From: Tetraselmis striata
Lineage: Eukaryota > Chlorophyta > Chlorodendrophyceae > Chlorodendrales > Chlorodendraceae
Direction of reading: 5' to 3'
Length of the DNA: 64,000 bases
Assembly: GCA_006384855.1 (NCBI GenBank)
Contig: VCJN01000965.1
Span: 124,001 to 188,000 of the forward strand
Shown piece by piece: positions 49,276-62,300 of the stretch. Position 1 is the first letter of the stretch; each line of letters begins with the position of its first letter. The position numbers and the translations under genes were made by a program. The notes below the pieces were generated by a model, which was given only the letters and a program-made list of their open reading frames with translations, did no database searches and was not told the DNA's origin.

Positions 49276-51999
49276 AGCTAGTGTAGATTGTTTAAAGTTG
49301 AGTATGGTTTTGCCAACGAAGAGCGAACAAAGAGAGGGATAAATTGACAAAGCATAGGTAGCGTCAGGTCATGTAAACGGCACCGGAAGGGCCTCAATCG
49401 CGGAATCTTGTTGCACTTGGAAGTGGCGAAGGGGCGCGATGTGGCCGAAGAAGAGCCTCGCGCCATGTCAAGGGAGGATGTAGTCCAAGACGACGTGGGA
49501 GTAGTTGGTCGCCCACTCACCTTGATATAGCGAACGTGGGACAGCGGGGTTCAGATGGAGTTCGCGGCAGGAGCTGCACCCTTGCATGGGCTGTGAGATG
49601 TCTAAAACGCGCCGGCAGGGGCAACACTGATAAGACGAATGGTTGCAGAGAGCCAATCCGTCATGGTAGCGACAGTCCACGACCTAGAGTGCTCGCTCGG
49701 GGCGACCGCCCAGATATTCGTCTCGGCCGAGGGAGCAGGGACCATGGGGACAGACTAGACGGTGTCGATGAAGCGGTGTAGGAGACGGGCGACACGGGGG
49801 TGCTCCGACACAACGAGGAGCAGTACACGTATGTCGCGGGGGCTGCGCCGGCTGGCGCGCCCGTTCTCGCTGCACACCTGCATGGTGATGTTGCACGAGT
49901 CGGCGTGCTAGTCCCGCACTCGGCAGGACCCGCCATTAAGCTCCCGGGCGAAGAACGTGAAGTTGCCGACCGCTGCCATGAGCGCCCGGAAATCGTACCG
50001 GTTCTTGGGGGGAGGAGTAGAGACAATTAACTCGGCACGCTCGACGAGAGAATATAAGCGACATCAGTGGGCAATGGGATTCGCAAAGCGACAGCTTCCA
50101 TGCAACGTTGCATGAGTAGCATGCCACATCGCGCGGCGGTGAGGATTGCATGCTCTCCTTCGCGATGGGGTCGATGTTGTGCAGTTCGAAGAACGTGTTG
50201 ATGGCTGACAGGTAGGGCTGCAAAGACATAGCCCAAATGTGCCCCCGCTCTCCACCGAACGACGCGGTGGCAGTAGTCGTCCCGGCGGGCTACTGATCAC
50301 GGAGTCGTGTCAAATCTCGGTGAACTGAGCCGAATTTCCGGAGTAGCTCCGTAGGGTCAGGGTGGTGAGCGAGGGAGGTTGGGAGGAGGTTGAGTGCGCG
50401 TTGGTACAACTCGTCGTCCGAGCCGAACGCCTCATGTAGACGGGTCCGGAGCGAAGCCAACCACGGGGCGAGAGCTTTGGGCTCGTCAATCACGTAAGTG
50501 CGAGGTTTGACCAACACGGTAACATGAGGTCAGGCCATCACGGCAAAAGAATATTTGCGTGCGTCCGTCAAGTTGCCGGCAGTTGAACGGTAACTGCTTG
50601 ACTCACGGGTTTGCGGGGCAACGTTCATGTAGGAAGGCTGCCCCGCGCGCCCATCGCGCTTGTCTCGCACGTAACGTACACGCGCGAATGAGGGTCGTTA
50701 CTAACTAATTGAAACTTGTGGTAGAGTAAAAGCCGACGGACGCGGTGATGAAATGATACATGGGATGGGATAGAACTGTCAGGTGCAAGTGTGCTGATGG
50801 TTGAGCCGCACTCGGCTGTGGCTGTAAGAAGCACGGTACCTAGAAAGGTCTAAATTAAGTATGTAGGGTAGGGGGTCTGGTAGGTAGTCCGGACACGGGG
50901 GGCTCATATCCCGCCGTTGACATATGCCGTTTGGTAGTCACGGAAAGGTGAACTCGCAAAGCATCAGCAACTTCGACGGAAGGCGTCAAATGCCATCACT
51001 CATTCTCACCTTTGCGACCACGCCCACGACCGCCACCACCCCCACGTCCACGCCCGCGACCTGCAATAAGCGTCGCCGCGACACGAGCAGTGTCGGTGGC
51101 CTTGGCGCGACTGGCGACTGCCACCTCGAACACGCGTCCCTCGAAGACGTAGTCGCGCATTGGGTCGCCGAAAACTGCCGAGCCCAAATGCTCCGCTGCG
51201 GGCTTAAATGCTGAGCCCGCAGTACATCCAACACCCCCAGGTCACCGTGCACATGCTTGATGTTGTTGAGCCTCGGCAGGAATGCCAAACGAAAACGAAA
51301 CACCTTGTCGATGGCCTCTGCGTGGTTACGAGCGGGCGCGAGGGGTGAGGTCCGAATTAGTAGCTGGAACATAGTGTAGCGTGTCGTCGAGAGCCACAAA
51401 GACAGCGGCAATGTGAGCCCCAAAACACGTCATCTGAATGTACTAAACTTCTCATGGGCCGGCAGTCGACGGTCATCTTGCTTGAGGTAGTCGTTTGTTA
51501 GGTCGGCACGCAATGGGAACAACCCACGTACGTACCCGGCTGACCGGTCGAACGTCCTTGTAGCAATTTCTGCTCTGTGCAATAGCTATGGGCTCCCGAG
51601 GTGATCGTCCTGGACATCCTGGATTTTGAGCCGACACGGCCGCTATGGGTTGGCTCTAGCAAGTTCGGGCGCGCTGCGGCTCTCCCGCCGCCGGGAGGCT
51701 GTCCCGCGACGTGCTGCCCGGACCCAAAGCCATGTGCTCCGTCTCCATCGACACCGCGTCCACTAGCCGTCACTTGGGCCAACGACGATGAGAGCTCGAA
51801 CAGCAATGTAGATTGGGCATGCATGTCTGTTTTTTCGAGCGATTCGAGCGTCGGCTCGGCGACGGGTTTTTTCTCCATCCGGCGTAGTGACGCACAGATG
51901 TACGGATGAGAAGGACACACACGGATGGTGAGCCGGGTGTCGTGATCTTGAAACATGTGATCTTGCCCAATAGGATACGGGACAATTCATCGCTGCTGT

Positions 52000-52195
52000 G
52001 TGTAACACAGCGAAACTGGAAGATGGCAGGCTCAGCTGTTGCGGCTGCTCTTATGTCTACGGGTACTCGTGCAGTCGTGCTGCACACGAACGGGCGCCGC
52101 GACGGGTGAACTAGTAACCCGTACCACTTTTAAATGGCACATGTGGCCGGGAATAAAGCGGTTTATACTAGGAAAGGAGAAAACCCCATAAACAA
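52000..52195 (-). repeat. Terminal direct repeat, 5' copy of element 2
   Basis: Direct repeat partner of 49110-49275; reverse complement matches 41459-41635. Confidence 0.75.
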
Positions 52196-52452
52196 CAAAC
52201 AATACAGCCGGCGGTACCTGTAGCGACTGGCGCTAATACCTGCAAGGATTGCCAGCAAAGTCAGCTGAGGTAGCACGATGCTTGACCTTGCCGCCCCGAT
52301 AAAGGGCATCATTTTGACAGCGAAACCTCAAAGCGGTCGTCGTCGCCAGTGGCGCCTCGGCCAGTACGATACACCAGGTTACTCGCCTGGACTGCACATC
52401 TTCGCCTCGCCGCCCCCACCTACAGGTACCCGTGCAGCTCGAGTGTGGCGAC

Positions 52453-53812
52453 ATGTCGCTTATTTCCGCAGAAGGAGCGGAAGCCAGCGCCACCGCCGCG
52501 CTGGACGCCTACCTCCGCCGCGGTCAAACCGCGCCTCCACCGACGGAGGTGCGTTGTGCGATGACGGGGTAGGCACGGCAGCTCGACCACTCGTATGAGC
52601 AAGGCTTAGAAAGTAAGGCTTGCTCGTATGAGGTAGGAGGGACGGGCTGTTGAGCACGAATAGAGGGCGCCGGGCTGTTGTCCGGCGTGCCTGGCGCCGC
52701 TGCACGCTGCGGCGTGCCGATGGGGCTGCACAGTCGCGCCTTTGCCCCCCCCCCCCCCCCCCCCCCCCTTCCCCCCCCCACCTTCCCCCCCCCACCTTCC
52801 CCCCCCTTCCTCTATTCCCGCGCCCTTCTCCCTTAGTAGTGCTGTGAAACTCTGAACCTGTGGTGGGTGGTCTCGATGTGGTGGGCGGCGTGGCCTGCAA
52901 GGCAGGCGGGCCGGGGCATCGAGCGCGGCGCTGCATGGGCGCCCTGGTGTATGGGCTCGCTGGGGGGAAGGGGGGGGGGGGCGCACGAACCCGCGCGCGG
53001 TGCGCCGGAAGCAGTCCACCGTGGAGGTCAGAGGACGGCGCCGGCAAGAACTGGAGGGGGAGGACTGACCCAGCGCGTGGACGGCTGCCGGCCTCCTGTT
53101 CCGGCACCCCGCTGACATTGTGTGCCGCTTGTGCAGGGCGGGGACAAGGCGGGTGTGGGCGGACAGCAAGGCGGCGTGCCGGAGGGGCGCGCGCTGCGGG
53201 CGGCGGGGCAGGTGCCAGCGATGCGGCGACAGGTGCCCCTCCCCGAGCAGCGGCAGGGGCACGAGAACGAGGCCCCTGCGGCTGTGGCGGCGGTGGCGGC
53301 GGCGGAGGTGGATGCGCTGGAGTATCGGGGCGGTGCGGGTGCTGGTTTGAGTAATCGCGGCAGCCCGGGAATCCGGCGCTGGGCGGAGGCGGCGGGCGCG
53401 GCGTGCCTGGCCGCCGAGGAGGAGGAGGAGGAGGAGGAGGCAGAGGAGGAGGCGACTGACACCACGGCGGAGGCGAGCGGCGCCATGAGCGCCTCGAGCG
53501 TTCAGGTATGAAGCCCCACCCAACAGTGCGTATTGCTGTGTGATACATACGAAACTGTTAGTGTGAATGTATACGAATGCGTCATCTGAATAATCCGCGC
53601 ATTCTGTAGTTATCTCCCTCTTTATATGTACACATTTCTTTGTCATCTTTGTATATATGCGCTCATTGTGCGTGTATATATACCCGCATTTTTTTATTGA
53701 TTTAATCTAAATAAAGCATGCAATATATCTACACACATTTTCATTTATATTGAATTAAATTAAAATGTGCATGTGTGTTTATGTAAACACTCAATTGCTG
53801 CTCTACTCACAT

Positions 53813-53855
<43 letters not shown>

Positions 53856-56800
53856 ACTGAAAACGCCTGTAGGGGGTGCACCAGACACGCATGGCCGTGC
53901 TGCAGGCACCTGCGCCGTTTCCCTGTCACGCCGACGACACCTGGATCGCCGTTCTCTAGGACAAAGTGGGGGGGAAGGGTGGGGGGGGGGAGGGGGGGCT
54001 CGTTCCATGCCGGATGCTCCCACTGAGGCGCCCGGCATGGATGCGCAGGCACTGGGTACGTCCGCGATGGCGGGCACGTGTGGAAACGACAGCGCGCCGC
54101 ACCTCGCTGACGGCGGCGGGGCGCCGCTGGACGTGGATGCGGTGCTGCTGCGGTGGCAGGCGGAGCGGCGGCGGGCGGGCACGCCCCCATCCGCCCCCGA
54201 TGCGCCAGTCCCCAGCGGGGGCAGGGCCGACGCCCCGGCCCCGACCCCGCCGAGCGCCCAGGCGCACCTGGAGCCGCCGCCCCGCACCGACGAGCCCGCC
54301 CAAGCCGTGGACGGGCCGCTGCGGCCGCGCAGCCTGGCAGCGGAGCTGGAGGGCGCCGCCGCGGCCGCCCCGGCGGCGCCGTCCCCGCTGACCGCCAAGG
54401 TGGAGAGCTTCCGGCGCCGCCGCGCGCAGGTTCACGCCCCCCTTCCCCCTCCCAAACACCACAACCCACACCCAAGGCCCCCGCCTGTCTTGCCGGCTAT
54501 GCCACCCACCGCAAGGCAGACAATCACCCCCGGATCTGATCCTATTGGGACTGCAAAGGCAGAAGGGTGGCTTGGGGAGGGGGGGGGTGCTGCGCCCCTG
54601 GGATGACCCCCAAGGCGCTACTGTACGGTCCCATCCTCCCTTCACAAGCGGCTGCGCGTGGGCTGACCCGCCCGCAGATGGCAGCGGCGTCAAGCACGCC
54701 GGACAACAGCCCGGCGCCCCCGGAGGGGACTCCGCCGGCGCTCCCGGCAGCTGGCATCCAGTGAGTGCCACCGCTTCCGACTGTAGCGATATCATTGCCG
54801 TTGCCGTTCTGTAAGGTGCCCCCTGAACGCTGTCGATTCACTTCTATGGTATGTCTCAGGAGGACAATTAGCGGTGAGTACACGTGAAGGTTGGGGTGGG
54901 GGGGGGGGGGGGGGGGGGGCTGTTGTTGATGCGGCATGCAGCGGGTCTGAAAACACACGCCACCGCTCAACCAGGCCAGCGCCTCGTGCTCCGTTACCCC
55001 TCCGCTGATCACCTGACCCCTGCTGAACCCCCCTCCCCCCCCAAACCCCCCCCCCCGGGGGCCTGGCTCGCGCCCTGCCGGGTGTCTCCCGCCAGGCTGC
55101 GCGCCAGCCAGCGGCTGTGGGCAGAGCTGCGCTCCCCCATGGCGCAGTACGTGCTCGGCTGCTACGCCAGCCCGCCGCACTCGCCCGGCGCCTCCTCGGA
55201 CGCCTCGGGGGCGGAGCTGCCGTCCGCGCCGCCGGAGGCCTCTCGGGGGCGAAGCGACCAGCGGAGCCCCGCTGGCAGCCCCGGCAGAGGCGGGCGCAGC
55301 ATAGAGGCAGCGGTCCTCACCGCTGCCGGGGCCACCTCCGCCGCCGCCGCCGTCGCCGCAGAACCAGCCACAAGAGCGGCGACGCCTCCGCTGCCATCCC
55401 TGCCGGGGGCGGAGGGATCGCCCCGCGGGTCCCAAGCGGGCTCCTCCCCGCGCACGCAGCCGACCCCACCGGCGCCGTCGCCACCGCTGTCGGCGACGCC
55501 CCCGGTGAGCCCGCCTCCCCTCCTTTGCAGCCCCCCCCCCCCCCCTCTCTATTCCCCCCTCACTCCTACCACAACCACCGCGACGAGTGAGCTCGTTTCC
55601 AGGTTTCTGCATATGGGTGCCGACCTGCCTATAAGAACGTTCGCTGTTGTTTCGTCTAGGATTGACTTCGGGCAGGCAGGGCAGATTCTAACTACCGCGT
55701 TGCCACCCGTGACTGCTCAGGGTCAGACCCGCGAATCGATACCTTGGCTGTTACTTACCTTGATTTAACACATGCTAGATGCCCCCTCCCCCCCCTTCCC
55801 TGTGAAGAGGGACCACTGTAAACTGGTCGAAACGTACCACTGTGAGCCACGGAGTGTCTGTCGCAACGTTTCGAGGCGGTTCATTGTTGTGGGGACACCT
55901 CAAGAAATTGGTGCGAGACCCGATGCGTCGGTATTAGATGCTCATGCGACACTTGCGAAGCATATTCACTGTATGCGAGTACTCGTACGTGTTTGGTGTG
56001 TACCTCAGGTTACGGCGAGTATACACACGATATCACGCCGCCGTGTGGCAAGCGTTGTTGTGGCAAGAGTGTCGCCTCTCTGCTTAGGTACCGTACGAAA
56101 TTGAGGCTATCGATCAAAGCCACAGCCCTTTGCGCCCACAGAAAGCAAAGGTGTTGGGCTTTGGCTCTTCGGTAGGGTCGACGTGAACCTCCGTGGCTAA
56201 GCTTCATCCACCCTCTCCCTGGCCGGCAGGGGGGGCGGAGCAGGGAGGGCGGCTTCGCGGCCGCCGGCGCGCTGACGGCGGCGGACATCCGGCGCATGTA
56301 CCCGCACCTCTTTTGCGGCCCGCCGCCCCCAGCCGCCCCGCCCGCGCCGCCACACACCTCGGAGCCGCCCCGGCCACCGTCAGAGCCGGAGACAAGCCTC
56401 TCGCGCGAGTCGGCTGTGGGACCACCGCTGCCGCCTGCGACGGAGGCGCCGCGGGCGACGGGGCTCAGCTTGTCTGTTCATCCGCCCCGAGGTGCGCTGC
56501 CACGTGGCGAGGAGCCGCCGCCGTCGACGCATGAGCGAGAGCGGCGCATCTCGTCCAAGCTGGATGTGGCACCGCCTCCGCCGGCGAGCGAGCTGGCGGC
56601 ATCAGCATCGACCACGGAGAACCCGCCACCGCCTCCGGAGCATAGCGCCTCGCCCGAGCTTCCGCCGGCGGCATCAGGGCCTGCATCCTCCTGCAGCCAC
56701 CCGGAGGAGCGCGGTGGCAGCTGGCATGCGGCCTCTCCAGGGGAACCGCCGCCGCCCGGCCGACACCCGCCCAGCCAGGCGACGGCCCGCGTGGCGCACT

Positions 56801-57738
56801 GGGCGTCCCCGGCGGCGGAGGTGCTGGAGGAGGTGGCGGCCATCATGGAGGACCTCGTGCTGGGGCTGTCCCCCGCCACTGCCGCGTCTGCCAGCTCCGC
56901 CTCCACCTCCGCTGTGTGGGGACCGCTTGGAGGGTCCTTTAATGAGGGGGCGTCGTTCCCCGGGGCAGCATGGGGGGCCGGTGGGGCGACGATAGCTGCA
57001 TCGAGACACCCGCGGCAGCATAGGGGTGGCGGCCCGGTATCTGATGGCCCTCCGCAAGGCGGCCCGCCCCGGCACACAAGCGGCGGCGGCGTGGCGATAA
57101 GCGGGGAGGCGCTGACGGCCCGCAGCTTCGAGTACTTCCGCGGCCACCCCGGCAGCTGCCCGCCCGCCCGCCTCAGCGGCGACGTCGCCGCCACCGCGTC
57201 CCCCTACCGGCACGGGTCCCTCCACCCTGCGACCAGTAGCACCGCGCCAGCCGCTACGGCTGCTGCTCCCCCGTACGATTACGGCTACCAGCAGTGCGGA
57301 CGCTTGTACCCGCCCCACCGCCCCGCCGCCCCGAGCTCACCCTACCTCCAAAACTACCCCCATCCGCACGACTCGTACCATGTGGGAGGCCGCCAGGAGA
57401 TGCCGAGACTAGGCGGGCCACTACACCCCGGCGCCCCACCGCTTGTTGACTCCACCCCACACTTGGGCGGGCACGTAGACGCACAACAACCGCCGCCGCT
57501 TGGCGGTGCCACCGAAGGCGAACTCTATCCCTATGGATGGCAAAGGGGCAGCGCTCTGCAAGGTTGGCGCTCGCCGGAACAGCCACATTGGGAGCGTTGT
57601 TCATCGGGCCTGCCAAGTTGGGGCCCGGCCCCGGGAAGGTCGGAGGACATGCCGCCGCCGCCACTGCGCGGGCCGACGCTAGTCCTCACCATGCCGTGGA
57701 GCCCTGGACGAGTCCAGTCCATCGATCTCACAGAATAG
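52453..57738 (+). CDS. Proline/alanine-rich low-complexity protein, unknown function
   Basis: Exons with matching phases: 52453-52548, 53137-53505, one ending at 54429 (5' border uncertain, about 53870-54000), 54678-54760, 55096-55504 and 56230-57738 (TAG). All secure introns are GT-AG. Total about 950 aa. Exon 1 begins 'MSLISAEGAEASATAALDAY'. Exon 2 holds an acidic Glu run. The third holds 'LDVDAVLLRWQAERRRAG' and 'LAAELEGAAAAAP'. Exon 6 ('RLWAELRSPMAQYVLGCY') and the start of the last exon ('ALTAADIRRMYPHLFCG') look more ordered. The last 450 residues are Pro/Ser/Gly-rich and disordered, with Tyr-rich patches. I recognise no domain. Scaffold, RNA-binding or cell-wall roles would be guesses. 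Confidence 0.6.
52745..52768 (+). repeat. C24 homopolymer in intron 1 of the proline-rich gene
   Basis: 24 C followed by further C-rich sequence to about 52810. Confidence 0.85.
53814..53854 (+). repeat. (AC)n microsatellite in an intron of the proline-rich gene
   Basis: About 20 AC units preceding an uncertain splice acceptor. Confidence 0.9.
55620..55700 (-). repeat. Dispersed repeat 'LPEVE', diverged copy 3
   Basis: The minus strand shows 'ctgcctgcccgaagtc...gcgaacgttcttatagg', aligning with the middle of the copies at 29425 and 62420. It lies in the intron 55505-56229 of the proline-rich gene. Confidence 0.4.
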
Positions 57739-59323
57739 CAGCCGCACCCAACCCCGGTGGGCTCCTCAAGGATACGAGTACTCGTACCCACCGCGTCCTC
57801 CTCCGCCTTCTCGTAGCAGCCGCCACGGCTACGGGGATCACCCTCGTGCCTATGGCGGCTTTTCACAAGGCTCATCTTCATATGACTATTATCATTCATG
57901 ACAACTTTAGTTAGTGCAAGCAACCGGCGCTGCATTATCATGCGAACCCGTTTTGCCGTGGCAGGTCCTGTAGTACAACCCTGGAGACGGACTTCACATG
58001 AAAATGAGTAGGTGGTAGCGAGCTTCACTGCCAAAATCTCCATTCCAAATTGTAACTTACTTCACATTATTTTAATCTACTTGCAGCACAGTTGCCAACA
58101 GCAAGTGAGGGCCGTGAGGTAGTCGAGATCAACGGACCGAATGAATAGAGTTGTACCGGCTCTGCCCCCAAAGTAGAGAGGTATTTATTGACTATCTGCG
58201 CCTCCTGTGCAATATTATCTGCCTTGTGGCAATGATGCATGTCATGCGCGATGCCAAACTTCGTCTAGCACAGTGAGAGGTGATGCCTGTTTCGCCGGCT
58301 GGTTAGGAGGATTTGCAGTGCGGGTCTGGCCTGTAGTATGTCGGCACAGCCAGTCCGTGCTTTGGCAATGCTGCGGTTGCATGTCTGCTACCCATACTTT
58401 CGCACCATACTCTGTCCCCTACTACATTTCCCCGATACTCTGGCACGATCGACGCCCCACATGGTCAGCGGCGCGACAAGCAGGACAACCTGCAACATTA
58501 AGTAGCAGGGAATGCGCCAGCATGCTGGGAGGTAGCCAACACCATGGACCCGCCGCGCAGGGCGGACTGATTGCGCCGCTCATTGTATGACTGTATTGTT
58601 GCTACTACATTGCGTGCATGGTGAGACATCTCCGCCAAGATAATAGCATGTCTACTGATGATGGCATGGCAATGATGGCGCGATGCACATTGCCGGATGT
58701 GCGATGTCCGGCTAAAACATTGTTGATTTGCAAGGCAGACGGGCCTGGTAGGAATGTAAGCCAACGCCCATGCGACGTGCGTCATCGAATGGGAAAGTGC
58801 TGTATACACATGCAGTGGTTTGCTGAACCGATCTTGCCTGCTGGCCAGAGCTTGGTGAGCCGGCGGATTTGTGAAGGGCTGGCGCACTGCTAGCTAGTAG
58901 GGTTGTTCGTGCGCATATGTGTGAAATGAATTATACGACTAGCAACGCGGGTACATTGATGCTAGTGTTTGCCATCATCAGCATGTGGGGTTATTTCTCA
59001 CTTTTATTCATGTCAAATTGAAACGTACTTAGGCTGCATCCGCCTATGGTATAGTATTTGTTGCACTACGCATGCCTATTGCCAGGCCAGCGCTGCGAGA
59101 TACGAATGCGATTTATTATAAGAATGACGATTATGAGCAGGTTTCAAGGCGGCAGTCCCACGATACAATGACAATTTAATGATTACACTCTGCTCCCGGA
59201 AATCACCGAGAAAGCACGTCAGTGTGCGAAAACAAATAATAGAAAATTGAAGAAAGGCCGAATCGTGCCCTCGCCCTGCCTTGCCGGGTACTAGTACCTA
59301 GTGCTGCCAGGGCTTGCTCGGCG
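57739..59323. other. Spacer between convergent genes
   Basis: The proline-rich gene (plus) and the coiled-coil gene (minus) both end here. A minus-strand AATAAA (59112-59117) may serve the coiled-coil gene. No further gene. Confidence 0.4.
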
Positions 59324-62300
59324 TCACACCTGCTGCAGCGACAAGGACAGCGGGCTACCGCCAGCGCTGCCGGGCCGGCGCGTCCGCATGAGCTCCGCAT
59401 CCTGCTCCGCCAGGCGCAGCTCCAGCATGCGGGCCGCGTCGCGCGCCTCCTCCTCCGCTCGCGCCACGCTGCCCAGCCGCTCCGACGAGTAGCTGCCGCG
59501 CTGCGACGCGGCCCCGTCGTCAGCCAGTCGGCGGGACGGAGCCTGAGGTTCGGGGGCTCGCAGCTCGTGGTCGGCGTCGGCAGGTCGGGCACGGGTGTCG
59601 GCGACCTCCGCAAAGGCGGTGCCGAGTCGGCCGCGCGAGAGGTCGTCCAAGGTGCGACCGCCGAGGAGGCCGTTCTGCGCCCAGTTGCGCAGTATCCCGG
59701 CGGGCGAAGGCGTCGCGGCCTTGTCGACGACACCCGCCGCGGGGGAGGGCAGCTTGGCGAGGTCCACGATGCGCGCGCGCTCGCCGTCCAGCGCGCTGGC
59801 GGCCTCCCGCGCCGATGCCTCCGCGCGGTGCGTCTTGTGCGACGCGAGCCGCAGCCCCTCTCGGTCCGCCTGCAGCGCCAGCTTTTCCGCCGCCACGCGC
59901 GCCTCCGCGCGGCGCACCTCCTCCTCGCGCCTGTGGCGGGTCGCACGACAGCGCGGGAAATCAATTCAGCGCCAACTGCCATTGTTCCTACTGGTACCTG
60001 TAGCGACTATTTCATTCTTGTGATTGCTGAAAGCGCGAGAGTTTGACGGCGACGGCCGAGCGGAGAGCACCGTCCGGGGCACTGATATTATCATCGACAA
60101 GTACCTGCCCAGCGCCTCGTTCTCCGCCTCCATGCTGGCCTGCAGCTCCCGCAGCCGCTCTTCTAGCGCGGCGCGCTCCTCGCGCAGCTCCACCTGCTCC
60201 GCCGACACGCGGCGGCGCTCCCCCTCCATCGACCGCCGCAGCTCCGCCGCCTGCTTCTCCGCGTCCCGCAACCGCGCCTTGGCGGCATCCTCCGCGGCCA
60301 GCAGCCGGCGCTCCGCCTCCACCTGCCGCGCCCGCTCGTCCTCGAGCCGGCGCTCCATCGCGGCCACCTGCGCGCGGGCCGCGTCGCGCTCTTCCGCCGC
60401 TGCTCGCCGCGCGGCCTCCAGCTCCGCCTCGCCGATTCGCACCCGAGTCTCGCGCTCTGCCAGCTCCGACTCCCGCCCCTCGACCTGCAACAACGGCGGA
60501 AGGCCGCATACGACAAGTCGTCGTCACAAGAGAGTGTCGGCCCTTCCCATACAGCCCTTTTCTAGGAGCTCTAGGAAGTGCCGCAAGACAAGACTGTTCT
60601 TCGGCGCGGCACTTCGTGGTCGATCGTGTGCCGCTCGTCATCGGCGGATTCCTCAGCGGCTCGCGATAAAGACTCTCCGCGCCGCCAGCAGTCCGAGCCG
60701 TGTCGCGCTGCTGGTTTCGGAGCGACGATCACTTGGACCGGTCCCACCACCTAGGTTTCTTATACCTTGGTTTCGGAGCCAGACATCGAATGTTTTCCGC
60801 ATGGTTTCGGAGCGCCGCGCAAGGTGGCAGCGAAACCAAGCGAAGACCAAGCGAAACCTTCCTCGGAAGGTGGCAGTATGTGGGTTTCGGAGCGATGCGA
60901 ATATGCGAGAGTGATTTCCGAGCGGGGAGTGATGGCTGAGGTTGCACGCGCCACGGCGGCCACGAAATCGCGCGCGCGATGTCGTAAGTACACGGGTACA
61001 GGTAGTTCCGATGAATGCGCGCCTCATCGCTGGTTTCGGAGCGGTAGCTCAGTCGGCGGCGAGACGAAGTCGTACGCCGCCGACAAATGACGAATGCTGG
61101 CCTACTGACGCAAACAACCAGGGCCCTTCGACAAATTACCAAGTCATGACGTAGGTATCGGAACGATCAACTGTTAATATACTCTGCAGACAGCCGCAGA
61201 CAGGCTGATATAGCTGGTGGAGCACATACTTTGCACACATAGCGGCGAAACGCCAATAAGCCACGGGATGGGAGGAGGTGCGCCAGGTTCACACCTGCAC
61301 CTGCCGCTCGTCCAGCACCTGCAGCCGGCTCAGCCCGCGCTGCACCTCCGCCAGCCCGTCCTCCAGCGCGGCCTCCTCCCCCGCCGCCGCCGCCTCCCGC
61401 TGCTCCAACTCTTTCGTGCGCTCCCGCAGCGCGGCCTCGTACTCTGTCAGCTCCGCCGCGGAGCGCTCGATCTCCTCCCTGCAAGCAGCGCATGCCCACA
61501 TTTAGCCCCTAAACCGTGAGACTCGTGCGCTATTTACCGCACTGACCCAGCATATTACTATAATATCATTTACCCCCCCCCCCTCCACCGGCGATGGGTG
61601 AAAAACGACCTGTTTCATCTTGAAATATATCGGAACGAACCCTATACATCACACGGATTTTCCGACTCAACTCGTTGCTGACAAAAAAATTGTTTCTTTT
61701 GGACCCACAATCAGTCGCAAACCAAATTACATCCCGGTCCGGTAAGGATGTCTCATTTTCGTCTGCGTCCTTCAGTTGTCTTAAACCACCCGCAGCCAAA
61801 TGAGCGCCCCCCTCTCAGTCAGTCAGCCGGTCACCTTTGCCTCATCGCCGCCTCCAGCTCCGAGCGCTGCTTGGCCGCCTCCTCCTGCTGCTTAGCCAGC
61901 TCGGCCTCCTTCCCGCGCAGCTCCTCCTGCCAGCGCTCCAGCGCGCCCTGCCGCGCCTCCAGCCGCCCCTCCGCCTCCTTCAGCCGCCCCTCGCGCAGCT
62001 CGCACGCACGCTCCCCGCGCTCCGCCGCCACCGCCACCTCCTTCGCGGCGCGCAGCTCCTCCGCCGCCGCGCGGAGCTGCTTCTGCGCCTCGCCCTCGCC
62101 CGCAGCGGCCGCCGCCTCGCGCCGCTCCGCCTCCGCAAACGCCGACTTCAGACGGTCCGCCATGCGCTCCAGCTCCTCCTCGCGCCGGTCCAGCATGCGG
62201 CTGCGGCTCTGCAGCTGCTCCACCACGTCCGACACCTCCGCCTGCAGCCGCTCGTGCCGCTGGCGCTCCGCCTCCACCTCCGCCGCCTTGGCCTCCAGCG

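Larger units (their letters stand above)
48850..52195 (-). mobile_element. Tyrosine-recombinase element 2, inverted relative to element 1
   Basis: On the minus strand: terminal repeat 52195-52000, gag-like part (51956 to 50986, with 'TLLFELSSSLAQVTASGRGV' and 'PARNHAEAIDKVFRFRLAFL' and a Gly/Arg-rich end), recombinase N-terminus at 50517-50290 ('RTYVIDEPKALAPWLASLRT'), middle near 50190-50100 ('LHNIDPIAKESM'), decayed catalytic part to about 49450, terminal repeat 49275-49110, then about 250 bp of homology to sequence downstream of element 1's second repeat. The distance from RG-rich tail to recombinase start is about 470 bp versus 480 bp in element 1, and no RT lies in it. Confidence 0.7.

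Noticed and set aside
52460-53548. Minus-strand Pro/Arg-rich frames opposite the proline-rich gene
   Set aside because: Low-complexity shadow of GC-rich exons and the C24 tract; no splice or domain support.
59567-60914. Plus-strand Ser/Arg-rich frames opposite the coiled-coil gene
   Set aside because: Complement of Ala/Glu/Arg heptads; the minus strand has consistent exons and phases.
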